Below, in pieces: positions 44,668-53,707 of a stretch of DNA of 64,000 nucleotides. Below the pieces are notes generated by a model. The model saw nothing but the letters and a program-made list of their open reading frames with translations. It searched no databases and was not told the origin of the DNA. Made by a program: the position numbers and the translations under genes. The number at the start of each line of letters is the position of its first letter. Within the stretch, counting starts at the first letter, position 1. Source of the stretch: Cylindrospermum sp. NIES-4074 (GTDB lineage Bacteria; Cyanobacteriota; Cyanobacteriia; Cyanobacteriales; Nostocaceae); contig AP018269.1 of the NCBI GenBank assembly GCA_003994795.1, positions 5,109,677 through 5,173,676 on the forward strand. The letters are read 5' to 3'.

Positions 44668-45030
44668 ATGTCAATCTTCAGGAATTTGCAAACAACATCG
44701 TTATTGCGAGGTTTCAGCGGTAAGCAATTCAAAATCGGTGGTTACCGACCAGATCCTGTAGATCCCAATGATAAAAAATATAGTGCTGGGCGTTTCCAAG
44801 AAGAACAACTGCCGCCTAGAGTAGATTTACGCTCCTACATGACAACAGTAGAACAGCAGGGAGAATTGAACAGTTGCGCGGCTAACGCTATGGCTGGGGC
44901 TTACGAGTATCTAGCAATACGTCAACTCGGATCAGCAGAAGATGTCAGCCGCTTATTTATTTATTACAATGCTAGATTTGCTAATGACGAAGATGGCGAA
45001 GACGATGAAGACGACGAAGATGATGAATAG
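44668..45030 (+). CDS. truncated papain-like (C1A) peptidase
   Basis: The 120-residue protein has the start of a bacterial C1 papain fold: LPPRVDLRSYMTTVEQQGEL, then NSCAANAMAGAYEYLA with the catalytic Cys following the oxyanion Gln, and SRLFIYYNAR. It stops after an acidic tail (DEDGEDDEDDEDDE), so the catalytic His and Asn regions of a full about 250-300-residue peptidase are missing. Downstream DNA does not continue the fold. It may be a decayed gene or an inhibitor-like fragment. I start at ATG 44668 with GAGGAG 9 bases upstream rather than GTG 44659. Confidence 0.65.
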   Translation: MSIFRNLQTTSLLRGFSGKQFKIGGYRPDPVDPNDKKYSAGRFQEEQLPPRVDLRSYMTTVEQQGELNSCAANAMAGAYEYLAIRQLGSAEDVSRLFIYYNARFANDEDGEDDEDDEDDE

Positions 45031-45130
45031 TACAACAGCTACATCACTTAAATCTTCAAGCCAGATATAAAGTCTGTTTTTATCCTGACTCCCGACGGAT
45101 GTATTCTGCTGTTAAACGAGTAAAAAACAC

Positions 45131-45508
45131 ATGACTACAGTGACATCGAAAGAAATTGCCCAGTTTCGGTCTCAATTAGCAGATGATGCTCAAGCAATGG
45201 AAGCGCTGGACTTAATTGAGGACTGTGAGGGAGACTTAGAAGATGCAGCAATGACACTAGCCATTCGGGCAGGACAGCAACCAGAAAGAGCAAATTCAGA
45301 ATGGTTAGATGCTTTGGCAAGAAAATGGCGTGCTGTTATTTGTGAACAAGAATATCGGGAAGACTTGCAGAATGGCTCTATCCAGGAGATGATGGCACAT
45401 CTCAAAAAAATGCCGACCTTTCCCAAAATTTTGGCTACGCCAGTTTTGATATATATCCTCAAGCAAGGGGTGAACAATTTCTGTGAGCCATTGGATTCGC
45501 TAAAATAA
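45131..45508 (+). CDS. hypothetical cyanobacterial protein, 125 residues
   Basis: A soluble, mainly helical, acidic-to-neutral protein (AMEALDLIEDCEGDLEDAAMTL; QEMMAHLKKMPTFPKILATPV). I do not recognise a named domain. It lies 100 bp after the peptidase-like fragment and on the same strand as the membrane protein downstream, so cotranscription is possible. Confidence 0.65.
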   Translation: MTTVTSKEIAQFRSQLADDAQAMEALDLIEDCEGDLEDAAMTLAIRAGQQPERANSEWLDALARKWRAVICEQEYREDLQNGSIQEMMAHLKKMPTFPKILATPVLIYILKQGVNNFCEPLDSLK

Positions 45509-45616
45509 CATTCTGAAGCAAGAATACTTTGCCTGATAGCCTTGGGGAGTGTCAAAGGCGCAAGATTGATTCGACCATCACTGATACGCTGTTAATGAAG
45601 ACAAAACCTTAAATCA

Positions 45617-46126
45617 ATGTATTACCTTGTTGCCGTATTACCAGACCGTATCCAAGCCGAGGCGGCTTATTTAGCCTTAGAAAGAGAAGGCGTAAAAAGC
45701 ACTATCCTTGGTAGGGGGTACAAAACTGCTGACGAGTTCGGCTTAATTGACCCCAGAGAGCAAGCTAAAAAGCAAGCGCGGCTAATGGCATACTGGTTGA
45801 TACCATTTGGCTTTTTTGCTGGTTTTACTTTCAGCGTGATCACTGGCCTGGGCACTTTTGCTTGGGCGGGTGAAATTGGTGATCACATTATTGGGGGGCT
45901 GCTGGGCGCTGGTAGCGGTGCTATGGGTAGTGTGTTCGTGGGCGGTGGTGTCGGCTTAGTTGTAGGTAGTGGTGATGCTTTACCTTACCGCAACCGTTTG
46001 GCAGCCGGTAAGTACTTAGTTGTAGTTCAGGGTTCTGAGACTCTGACTCGGCAAGCTACCCGCATATTACGCCCATTTGAGCCAGAAAATATCCAGGGTT
46101 ATGCTGATACAACTAGCAGTGTTTAA
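45617..46126 (+). CDS. hypothetical cyanobacterial membrane protein with a glycine-zipper helix
   Basis: The 169-residue protein has an N-terminal soluble part (YYLVAVLPDRIQAEAAYLAL, GVKSTILGRGYKTADEFGLI) like a small nucleotide- or peptide-binding ACT-type fold, followed by two hydrophobic Gly-rich segments (about 57-85 and 93-122; GGLLGAGSGAMGSVFVGGGV) and a C-terminal return to soluble sequence (GKYLVVVQGSETLTRQATRI). The layout resembles general-stress membrane proteins, but I cannot name it. The acetyltransferase remnant begins 3 bp after its stop. Confidence 0.65.
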   Translation: MYYLVAVLPDRIQAEAAYLALEREGVKSTILGRGYKTADEFGLIDPREQAKKQARLMAYWLIPFGFFAGFTFSVITGLGTFAWAGEIGDHIIGGLLGAGSGAMGSVFVGGGVGLVVGSGDALPYRNRLAAGKYLVVVQGSETLTRQATRILRPFEPENIQGYADTTSSV

Positions 46127-46129
46127 CCC

Positions 46130-46834
46130 ATGAATGATGCGTTGCAAATCACAACAGGGCGCCTGGAGTTGCTTCCTTGTTCTTTGGAGGTGGCGCAAGG
46201 TGCAGCTATCAAAAATAAATCACAGGTAGAGCAGCTTTTGGGGGTAAAGGTTCCTGATGATTGGTATGCTTCTGAGGTGCTGGATTTCTTGCCTATTTAT
46301 GCTCAGATGTTGATGGAAGATCCGTCTGTGCTTGGTTGGGGTGTGTGGCTGATGATTCACATTGAGGAGTCTACCTTGATTGGTGATTTGGGTTTTGGTG
46401 GTAAACCTGATGAGCAAGGAACTGTGGAAATGGGTTATATTATGTCCGGTTAAATAGTTATAATTAAATGTAGGTTGGGTTGAGGGACGAAACCCAACAC
46501 AACCTGTATGAATGTTGGGTTTCACTTCGTTCAACCCAACCTACTAATAAAAGTTTTATGCTAACTAATTATCCGGACATGATATTATGAGTTACTGCCA
46601 GCATATCGCCAGCAGGGGTATGCTTTTGAAGCGGTGGCAGCGCTGACGAATTTTGCTTTTACTCAGCCGCAACTGAAGAGAATTATTTCCCATTGTCCAC
46701 AGGATCATGCTGCCTCGATTCGGATTCTGGAAAAATTAGGAATGCAACATTTGGAAACATTTGATTCACCTGATTATCCGTCTGCACCTATGTGGAAATG
46801 GGAGATGAAGCTAGAATCTAAAGGTGGTCATTAG
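46130..46834 (+). pseudogene. GNAT acetyltransferase gene interrupted by a miniature element
   Basis: The first part (46130-46438) encodes ITTGRLELLPCSLEVA through IGDLGFGG and EQGTVEMGY. A foreign 146-bp segment follows, and the frame resumes at 46589 with ELLPAYRQQGYAFEAVAALT and IISHCPQDHAASIRILEKLG. Removing 150 bp (element plus one TTAT) restores VEMGY-ELLPAYRQQGY in frame and gives 184 residues, a normal GNAT length with an intact acetyl-CoA loop (RQQGYA). As it stands the protein stops after GYIMSG. Confidence 0.9.
46439..46584. mobile_element. miniature element inserted in the acetyltransferase gene
   Basis: The 146-bp element has ends ATGTCCGG and CCGGACAT and internal inverted repeats GTAGGTTGGGTT and AACCCAACCTAC. 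It is flanked by TTAT at 46435-46438 and 46585-46588, the likely target duplication; a longer ATATTATG direct repeat also spans the junctions but would not restore the gene frame. It encodes no protein. Confidence 0.8.
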
Positions 46835-46864
46835 TCATCGACTTAAAACTTATAACGTTTAAGA

Positions 46865-47644
46865 ATGTTACCAAGAGAAGAACTTTTAAAGGGTGTTGAA
46901 AATCGAGATAGTGTAGCTCGTGTAATTGATCAGGCGGAGCAAGCAATCAAAACGTGGGAAGTGATTGTCACTGATTTTTTGTCTCCCCCAGAGTTGGCAG
47001 AAATTCGACGGGTGTTTAGTCGGTTAACAGAGGTGCAGTTGGTGGCGTGGGGTGGATATCCCCAAGCTGAACGCCAAAGAATTGCGATCGCTCGTTCTGA
47101 ACTTCCCCTAGACCAAAATCAAGTCCCTCTGGTGGTTTTAGAGATTGCTGGGAATTTTCTGTTTGATACTGCTACTCACCGCGACTTTTTAGGCGCAATG
47201 CTGGGAACGGGGATTGTGCGGGAAAAGACGGGGGATGTGATTGTGTTGGGAGAACGGGGGGCCCAGGCGATTGTCGCCCCAGATTTGGCGGAATTTTTAG
47301 AGATGAGTCTCAACCAAGTGCGATCAGTGTCTGTGAAAACTCGGCGGATTGATTTCAACGAGTTAAAGGTGCGGGAACCAAAGAAAAAAGAATTAACTAC
47401 GGTGGAGGCTTCTTTGCGTTTAGATGCAGTAGCTTCCGCAGGTTTTGGTATGTCCCGCAGCAAAATGGTAGATTTCATTGACTCTGGTGATGTCCGCGTC
47501 AATTGGAAGGATGTAACTCAAGCTAGTTCTCAAGTCAAATCAGGGGATTTAATCGCTATTCGTGGTAAAGGACGTTTGGAAGTTGGAGAAATAGCAGTCA
47601 CCAAAAAAGACCGCTATCGGGTGCAATTGACTAGATATATGTAG
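46865..47644 (+). CDS. photosystem II S4-domain protein
   Basis: The 259-residue protein matches the cyanobacterial/plastid PSII S4 family related to YlmH. An N-terminal region with FLSPPELAEIRRVF, an NTP-transferase-like middle (DFLGAMLGTGIVREKTGDVI) and a C-terminal S4 RNA-binding domain (LRLDAVASAGFGMSRSKMVD, GDVRVNWKD) are seen. Homologues occur only in oxygenic phototrophs and are suspected in RNA binding or ribosome function during PSII biogenesis. It stands alone, 30 bp after the broken acetyltransferase gene. Confidence 0.9.
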   Translation: MLPREELLKGVENRDSVARVIDQAEQAIKTWEVIVTDFLSPPELAEIRRVFSRLTEVQLVAWGGYPQAERQRIAIARSELPLDQNQVPLVVLEIAGNFLFDTATHRDFLGAMLGTGIVREKTGDVIVLGERGAQAIVAPDLAEFLEMSLNQVRSVSVKTRRIDFNELKVREPKKKELTTVEASLRLDAVASAGFGMSRSKMVDFIDSGDVRVNWKDVTQASSQVKSGDLIAIRGKGRLEVGEIAVTKKDRYRVQLTRYM

Positions 47645-47707
47645 GAGGCAAGAGGCAAAAGGCAATGAGGCAAAAGGCAAGAGTAATTATTACCAATTAC
47701 CCATTAC

Positions 47708-48484
47708 CTAAGATTTAAACTTTTTTGCTATCACACTTACCAAAGATTCTCGTGGTAAAAATCGGTGTAGATTGACGATTAATTTATTTCCTAAACCGCC
47801 ACTTACCACTGTAGAATCTCCCTTTTCTAAAGCTTGTAAGGCATCGCGCACCACTTCTTCAGGAGTAGATAGTTTATTGTTTTTTTCTGCCAAAGTTTGG
47901 GGAAATTTAGCTTCAGTAAAAAAGCTGGTTTCTGTAGGGCCTGGACAAACTACCATAACGCGAACACCATAATCACGATTTTCTGCCCATAAAGCTTCAC
48001 TAAAACTAAGAACAAAAGCCTTACTAGCTGCATAAACAGAAAGGTATGGCATTGGTTGAAATCCAGTAATTGAGGATAGATTAATGATGCTACCTGTGCG
48101 ACGTTGCCGCATGAGGGGAAGAAATTTATGGGTTAAATCGACCAATGCCAAAATATTTAATTGAATTATTTTTAATTGCCGCTCTCCATCCCCTTTGGCA
48201 AAATCTCCATAATCACCAAAACCAGCATTATTGATTAACAAATCAATAGTTAATCCCTTTGCTTTGATAGCATCAAATACTCCATCAGTAGCCTTAGGTT
48301 CTGTGAGGTCTTTAACTATTACCTCTACTTGAATTTTATATTGTTCTTGTAGTTGTGTTGCCAGTTGGTGCAGTTTTTCAGATGAACGAGCTACCAGCAC
48401 CAGATTTGTTTTGCGTGCAGCTAGTTCTTGGGCAAAAGCTTTACCAATACCACCAGATGCACCTGTAATTAAAGCTGTTGACAT
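47708..48484 (-). CDS. short-chain dehydrogenase/reductase (SDR)
   Basis: A classical SDR of 258 residues: NAD(P)-binding TGASGGIGKAFA (7-18), NNAGFGDYG (about 87-95), catalytic Ser in SSITGF, and YxxxK as YAASK. The Arg pair in LVLVARS after the second strand suggests NADP preference. The substrate is unknown; close relatives are called DltE-like. The C-terminal GNKLIVNLHRFLPRESLVSV is typical of that subfamily. Confidence 0.85.
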   Translation of the reverse strand: MSTALITGASGGIGKAFAQELAARKTNLVLVARSSEKLHQLATQLQEQYKIQVEVIVKDLTEPKATDGVFDAIKAKGLTIDLLINNAGFGDYGDFAKGDGERQLKIIQLNILALVDLTHKFLPLMRQRRTGSIINLSSITGFQPMPYLSVYAASKAFVLSFSEALWAENRDYGVRVMVVCPGPTETSFFTEAKFPQTLAEKNNKLSTPEEVVRDALQALEKGDSTVVSGGLGNKLIVNLHRFLPRESLVSVIAKKFKS

Positions 48485-48685
48485 TTTAAGTATTATCTGA
48501 ATTATCTAATCACCTTATCAATATTAGCAAGGCAATCATAAAATTTCTCCGCAGAGAAAATAACTGATTTGTCAGTCTAATTAAGCGATTTTCATGCCTA
48601 AAAGCTAGAATTTGAACGATTTTTAAGAAAATTGTGTATCTCGGTCTGCATTAGGTAATAATAAATTCAGTACCAGTTATTTTTT

Positions 48686-49927
48686 ATGACCTTTTTACAC
48701 AAAATTCTGCGTAAAAAATCTCAAAACAACTCTGGGATTAACCCACCCACCACCAGCCAGCAACCTGTAGTTCTCCAGGTGGGAAACCTATCACAACAGC
48801 AATCGGGTAAAAAAGCTAAGGGGGGTATAGTTAGTAAACTTTTCTGGTTAACAATACTTTTGGGTATTCCTGTGGGTGTGGTTTGGTTGGCAAATTTGCC
48901 TTATCCAGCAATTCGTCGTCCTGTAGCTAAGAATGCACCGATTTTGCTAGCACCCAGCTATATGAATATGGACAATCACTATCGGCTGGCGTTAAGTTCA
49001 TTAGAGCAAGCGGAACAGTTGATTGAACAACCTACAAGTGTGGCGGATTTATCTCTGGGGGAAGAAAAATTACAAGAGACAAAACAACATCTCAATGAGT
49101 TACCGACTTCGGTTGTTAATGATTGGTCAGATTACAAATATTGGTGGTATGATTCGCGGTTTAGTGTCTATGGTTTCAATTCAGCGCGGATTAAAGTTGG
49201 GTTGTTAGAAGCTAAAGTATTTCAAGAAAAGAATGCTCAAACGTTGCTGACGAACAATGTACAGACGCTATCCCAGGCAAAACAGCAATATCAACAAGCT
49301 AGCACAGCGACAGACAAACAAAGTGCGATCGCTTCTTGGCGAACAGCGCTAACTCAGTTAGATTCCATACCCAGCCAAACCCTAGCCGGAAAAACCGCCC
49401 AAAATCAACTAGAAGCTAACAAACGTGAGTTTGAGCAAGTTATCGGTTTAGCCGCTGGAAATGAGCGCATTAGCACCTTAATTGCCGCAGCACGCCAATT
49501 TTCTTGGCAAGCTGCCAAAACTGGGCAAAATCCGCCCCATTCCGTTGCTGAATGGCAACAAGTAGAAAATTTGTGGGAAGAAGCAATTAAGCGGTTAAAA
49601 GAAGTTTCTTCTGAAGACTTAGCAGGTTATGCCGAAGCACAGAAATTACTGGCAACTTATGAAGCGAATTTAGGACAAGTCAAGATTCGACGACAAGCGG
49701 AGGAAGACTCTGCGGAGGCGCTGGAGTCAGCACAACGGGAAATTCAAAATTTGCTCGCTTCTGTTCCCACAGATACCAAAGATTTAGATCGCAGTCGGGT
49801 AAGCAGCCAATTACAAGGCATTATTAACCGGCTGGAAAAGGTGCAAAATGGGACTACGGCTTATTTAAAGGCTCAAGAACTATTAATCTCAGCAAATAAT
49901 AAACTCCGGCAGCTACAGGCAAAATAA
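48686..49927 (+). CDS. membrane-anchored coiled-coil protein, 413 residues
   Basis: Residues 1-48 are basic and Ser/Gln-rich; residues 51-71 form a transmembrane helix (LFWLTILLGIPVGVVWLANL), and the rest is a mostly helical extracytoplasmic region with TPR-like spacing (YRLALSSLEQAEQLIEQ, WEEAIKRLKEVSSEDLAGYA, AEDSAEALESAQREIQNLL). No enzyme motif is seen. It is a conserved cyanobacterial type I do not have a name for. The tRNA-Val gene follows 66 bp downstream. Confidence 0.75.
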   Translation: MTFLHKILRKKSQNNSGINPPTTSQQPVVLQVGNLSQQQSGKKAKGGIVSKLFWLTILLGIPVGVVWLANLPYPAIRRPVAKNAPILLAPSYMNMDNHYRLALSSLEQAEQLIEQPTSVADLSLGEEKLQETKQHLNELPTSVVNDWSDYKYWWYDSRFSVYGFNSARIKVGLLEAKVFQEKNAQTLLTNNVQTLSQAKQQYQQASTATDKQSAIASWRTALTQLDSIPSQTLAGKTAQNQLEANKREFEQVIGLAAGNERISTLIAAARQFSWQAAKTGQNPPHSVAEWQQVENLWEEAIKRLKEVSSEDLAGYAEAQKLLATYEANLGQVKIRRQAEEDSAEALESAQREIQNLLASVPTDTKDLDRSRVSSQLQGIINRLEKVQNGTTAYLKAQELLISANNKLRQLQAK

Positions 49928-49993
49928 ATAAGTTGTGTTTCTGGCTTGACCTGTTGGCAATATCTATGCTAGGATTGGTAATCGTGGAGTTAA

Positions 49994-50067
<74 letters not shown>

Positions 50068-50240
50068 TTTTATACAAAGTCCTTACCAGCAACCGCTACG
50101 ATGTTGTACTGTTGTACATTAACTAATTATTTGTCACTGTTAACAGATTAATGTCTTTGAGAATATTGACCTGCAAATCCTTGCAACTTGCAAAGTTTGA
50201 TAAGTAGGTAGGGCTAACAGCACCATATCAGAAATTGTAA

Positions 50241-50347
50241 TTCATTTTTACATCATGTGTGACCTCTCCCCCAACCCCTCTCCGAAGCGGAGCCAGATTT
50301 TCTCCCCCTTCCCTACAAGGGAATGGGGTTGGGGGGTTAGGTCAGTT
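50241..50347 (+). repeat. dispersed CT-rich repeat, left copy beside the DUF559 gene
   Basis: TTCATTTTTACATCA, GTGACCTCTCCCCC, CCCCTCTCCGA and GGTTAGGTCAGTT are shared with the copy at 50780-50893 in the same orientation and order. It contains hairpins (CCCTTCCC/GGGAATGGGG). Its right end supplies the last codons and the stop of the DUF559 gene. Confidence 0.85.
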
Positions 50348-50756
50348 CAGAACAAGCTTGAGAAATTCGCTTCAAAACTTTATCTAGTTCTTGTTGGACT
50401 TCTTCATTTTTAATCCGTAATAAGCGCAGTCCTCGTGCTGACAAAACTTTGTCCCGTTCTGCATCATATTCAGTTTGGGTTTCATGAATTTTTCCATCTA
50501 CCTCTATTACTAAACTAGCGGCGTGACAATAAAAATCTGCAATAAATCCATTAATAATTTGCTGACGGCGAAAGTGCAAACCATGCAAGCGGTTGGCGCG
50601 AAGATATTGCCAAAGGATTTTTTCTTCTGGTGTCATTTGGCGACGCAATTCTTTGGCGCGTTGGTGTTTAACTGCTTCTACTTTTTGCCCAACTACAATA
50701 TTTCGAGTTCCTTCTCTTCTCAATTCGTAGGGTTGTTGGGGGGTGGGATTATTCAT
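50337..50756 (-). CDS. DUF559 endonuclease-like protein (Vsr-type fold)
   Basis: The 139-residue protein matches DUF559, a PD-(D/E)XK/Vsr-like nuclease domain: AKELRRQMTPEEKILWQYLR, FRRQQIINGFIADFYC, LVIEVDGKIHE (catalytic Asp/Glu) and LRIKNEEV. Family members are often mobile nucleases fused to or near repeats. Here the gene lies between two direct repeats, and its stop codon is inside the left one. No partner gene is seen. Activity is inferred from the motif only. Confidence 0.85.
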   Translation of the reverse strand: MNNPTPQQPYELRREGTRNIVVGQKVEAVKHQRAKELRRQMTPEEKILWQYLRANRLHGLHFRRQQIINGFIADFYCHAASLVIEVDGKIHETQTEYDAERDKVLSARGLRLLRIKNEEVQQELDKVLKRISQACSELT

Positions 50757-50779
50757 TTGCGAGTGTATAAAAATAGGGT

Positions 50780-50893
50780 TTCATTTTACATCACGAGTGA
50801 CCTCTCCCCCAGCCCCTCTCCGAGGCGGAGAGGGGAGCCGGATTTACTCCCCCTTCCCTTGCAGGGAAGGGGGTTGGGGGGGTTAGGTCAGTT
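50780..50893 (+). repeat. dispersed CT-rich repeat, right copy beside the DUF559 gene
   Basis: Direct repeat of 50241-50347, here with intact hairpins CTCTCCGAGGCGGAGAG and CCCCCTTCCC/GGGAAGGGGG. It lies 24 bp upstream of the DUF559 start and 48 bp downstream of the NERD-helicase stop on the same strand, so it may act as that gene's terminator. Confidence 0.85.
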
Positions 50894-50941
50894 TGGGATG
50901 TGGCGCGATATCACATATAGCCTAGAGAAATTAATGCGGTT

Positions 50942-52828
50942 TCAAGCAATCTCTTCTGTAAATTTTTGAAAGAAGCTATGATAACGCTGGTTTGAAATAT
51001 TGACAACTATGAGGTTATTCCTACATCTTGTCAATCCTGTATATATCAATTCATCTATAGAAAACTTGCTTTCACTATCTTCATCATAATCATCTTCAAT
51101 AATCAGAAAAAGTGTATCTATTTCCCAGCCTTTAAAACTATGAATTGTAGATAACTTAACAGTACCTGGATTCATCCAAAAATTAAATTTTTTATTGTCT
51201 CTAACTTTTTTAAGTTTATTAGCATATTCATTGTTTGATTCAGTTTTAAATTTCTCATAAATTTCTTGAGATTCAAACATTGTCTGAGTATTTTCATGCT
51301 GATTATTCCTAATCAAATAATCTATCTGTCTAAGAATTCCTATTCTTTGTGACAAAAAGCAAATATCATTAGGGTGCTTATTTAATTTAATTATTAAAGA
51401 ATATATATTGTCAACTATATCTTTGATATTGATTAATTGATCATAATATATATATTGGTAATATCCCTCTGAATTACTTTTCTGGTTTACTTGGTTGATT
51501 TCATCAAATTTATATTTACCATTGAAAAAAGTTTTTTGAAACTCAACAGCTATGTTTGCTACTTTTGTTATCAGCCTAAACGATTCTTTAAGAACGTTCC
51601 ATTCACCAGGTATACCTACTGCTTTAAAGTCTTTATATTCATCTAATGGTCTATCATAAATATTTTGATTTACATCACCAAATACTACAAATTCACCTCC
51701 ATCATCCAAAAAATATCTCCTGATTATTCTCTGCCATTCTTCCTTATAATCTTGAAGTTCATCTATTAATATGACTTGATATTTTTGTATTTTTTCCTTC
51801 ACGGGTTCAAATATCCTCTCATTAGAGTAGTATTTTTTATCAAAATATTCTGTTTTTTCCTCAATACTCCAATTTTCAAAATCTCCTGGTATTTCAATTT
51901 CTATACCTAAATCATTAAATTGTGTTGTTAAAAAGTTGTGATAATTAGTTATATAAAAGGCATTCCAACTAAACTCTTCTCTTACATCACTAATTTTATC
52001 GTGAATATAATTTTTTAGAGTTATGTTATAGGTCAGAATCAAAATTTTACTGTCAGTTCTTTTATGTGCATTTACTGCTCTCTGTGCTAATATGTGTGTT
52101 TTACCAGAACCAGCCACTCCTTTAATCTTTTGCCCTGTGCGAGTAGGCTTACTCTTTGCTAGTCTTTGTTGTTGTTCTGTAAATTGTATCTTTATACCTT
52201 GTTCAATAGTATGAAGAGATGGTTTAAGATAGCGCTTAAAGCTATTATAAATAGTACTATCAAAAAGTAGGGATCGTTGATAAAGACCTTGTTGACTAAG
52301 AATTATCCTGAATTTTTGAATATTTATAGAGTCATGTCCAAAAACTTTTATAAATTTTCTGTCACTTTCTGATTCAAAACAATTATCTATGAATTTGTTT
52401 ATAGTCTCTTGAGTTTCATTGTGAAAGTAAACTGCACAAGAAACAAGCCCAAAAAATCTTTTATCAACTATTTTGTTTTCTAGTAAATTCTCAATATGTA
52501 AATCATATAGATTTTCTTTATACTTTTTAACTTGATAAATGGGTGATTTTATAATTGAGTCGTTTGTTTTTACTCTCCATTTTTTATTATTATCTATGCG
52601 ATAAGAAGTTAAAGACCAGTCTTTAACTTCTATTATCATTACACCATAATCTTTTCGCATGATAATAATATCTGGTTGGTCTCCATTCAGAAATGGTTGA
52701 TAGTATATTTCATATTCATCGGAAAGTAGGTTTTTGGTTCCTAAGAAATCCAGCAAATATTTCTCTCCTGCGGTTGGTAGAACCTTTAGCCTTGAAATGT
52801 TTTCTTCGGATGGAAAGAAAATTGCCAT
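50942..52828 (-). CDS. NERD nuclease-UvrD-like helicase fusion
   Basis: The 628-residue protein has an N-terminal NERD nuclease-like domain (GEKYLLDFL near 21-29; QPDIIIMRKDYG and VMIIEVKDW with the D...ExK nuclease pattern) and a superfamily-1 helicase domain: Walker A GVAGSGKT (about 239-246), DELQDY (motif II), GDVNQNIYD, STIHSFKGWEIDTL and YTGLTRCRNNL (motif VI). The AT content is clearly higher than in nearby core genes, suggesting transfer. Such nuclease-helicase fusions are commonly linked to phage or plasmid defence, though the role here is inferred. The gene stands alone on the minus strand. Confidence 0.85.
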   Translation of the reverse strand: MAIFFPSEENISRLKVLPTAGEKYLLDFLGTKNLLSDEYEIYYQPFLNGDQPDIIIMRKDYGVMIIEVKDWSLTSYRIDNNKKWRVKTNDSIIKSPIYQVKKYKENLYDLHIENLLENKIVDKRFFGLVSCAVYFHNETQETINKFIDNCFESESDRKFIKVFGHDSINIQKFRIILSQQGLYQRSLLFDSTIYNSFKRYLKPSLHTIEQGIKIQFTEQQQRLAKSKPTRTGQKIKGVAGSGKTHILAQRAVNAHKRTDSKILILTYNITLKNYIHDKISDVREEFSWNAFYITNYHNFLTTQFNDLGIEIEIPGDFENWSIEEKTEYFDKKYYSNERIFEPVKEKIQKYQVILIDELQDYKEEWQRIIRRYFLDDGGEFVVFGDVNQNIYDRPLDEYKDFKAVGIPGEWNVLKESFRLITKVANIAVEFQKTFFNGKYKFDEINQVNQKSNSEGYYQYIYYDQLINIKDIVDNIYSLIIKLNKHPNDICFLSQRIGILRQIDYLIRNNQHENTQTMFESQEIYEKFKTESNNEYANKLKKVRDNKKFNFWMNPGTVKLSTIHSFKGWEIDTLFLIIEDDYDEDSESKFSIDELIYTGLTRCRNNLIVVNISNQRYHSFFQKFTEEIA

Positions 52829-52925
52829 TTTTAAACCTACAATGATAAAAATGATTGTGGAACTTACCAGAAGATTAAATAATATTATTCATTTTTAAAC
52901 ATTCACTAGCGTAATAATATTGAAA

Positions 52926-53228
52926 TTACTTAGGCAAATTATACAAGCCCACGTAGGCAGATTTTGTCCTTTTAGCCCGAAGCTTATGGCCTGCTGAATC
53001 TTGTTTTTTTTCTTCAACAAATAAAAATTCATGTAATTCATCTATAGAAATGGAAGATTTATAAATATTAGTTTCAGACTCATAGACTATTTCAAAAGAT
53101 TCAATTGCTTCCTTTAGTTTATTAACTGCCTCCTCTTGAGTATTTCCCTGTCCAACAATTCCATTTTCTAAACATAAAGCCAACCAATAGCTAGAACTTT
53201 GTCTGAGAACAACCGTGCAAAACTTCAT
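52926..53228 (-). CDS. HicB-like antitoxin-domain protein
   Basis: The 100-residue protein begins with the HicB/UPF0150 fold: CTVVLRQSSSYWLALCLENG, VGQGNTQEEAVNKLKEAIES. The C-terminal half (FLFVEEKKQDSAGHKLRAKR) lacks a recognisable DNA-binding HTH. HicB proteins usually neutralise a HicA RNase toxin encoded next to them; no HicA-like gene (about 60-80 residues with a dsRBD fold) is visible either side, so this is an orphan. It lies 23 bp after the DUF29 gene on the same strand. Confidence 0.7.
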   Translation of the reverse strand: MKFCTVVLRQSSSYWLALCLENGIVGQGNTQEEAVNKLKEAIESFEIVYESETNIYKSSISIDELHEFLFVEEKKQDSAGHKLRAKRTKSAYVGLYNLPK

Positions 53229-53251
53229 TGGTTTTTACCTGTTGATGATTT

Positions 53252-53707
53252 TTAATACTTTAAAAAGTGATTGTTAAGAGTTTCTTCTAAGCTAAAAGGA
53301 GATTCATTAGGAAATAAATTTAATTTAATACCTGTTTCGTCAGATGCTTTCAGACGAGCTTTTTGATAACAATCTGCAAATACTTCTGTAAATATAGGTT
53401 GCAAACTGGGACTATCTTCTAATAATGCTTCAATACAGATGCGTTGTTCAGTAATGGTACTGCGCCAACTTTCACTCCGTTTTTCTGGTTGATACTGCCA
53501 TTTTAGCAAGTGCATTAATAGGATTATTAAACGGCTTCTTAATTCCCGTTTTTCGCTTCTACCCATGCTTTCAATTTCTTCAATTAAATTAGGTATATCT
53601 ATTTCATTAAATTTATTTTCTTTTAACTGCTGGGCAATAGTTTGTGTCCACAAGTAAAAGTCTTGATTGTAGAGATTTTTGGTATTAACAAAAGATTGGT
53701 TAGTCAT
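53252..53707 (-). CDS. DUF29 family protein
   Basis: The 151-residue protein fits DUF29, a helical family abundant in cyanobacteria: LYNQDFYLWTQTIAQQLKEN, IDIPNLIEEIESMGRSEKRE, LIILLMHLLKWQYQPE and SWRSTITEQR. The function is unknown. It is probably cotranscribed with the HicB-like gene downstream. Confidence 0.85.
   Translation of the reverse strand: MTNQSFVNTKNLYNQDFYLWTQTIAQQLKENKFNEIDIPNLIEEIESMGRSEKRELRSRLIILLMHLLKWQYQPEKRSESWRSTITEQRICIEALLEDSPSLQPIFTEVFADCYQKARLKASDETGIKLNLFPNESPFSLEETLNNHFLKY

Noticed and set aside
46437-46589. 8-bp duplication ATATTATG as the insertion footprint
   Set aside because: Using it would put the downstream part out of the acetyltransferase frame, whereas the TTAT duplication restores the conserved loop exactly.
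52926-53251. complete HicAB toxin-antitoxin pair
   Set aside because: Only the HicB-like gene is visible; no HicA-sized gene lies on either side.
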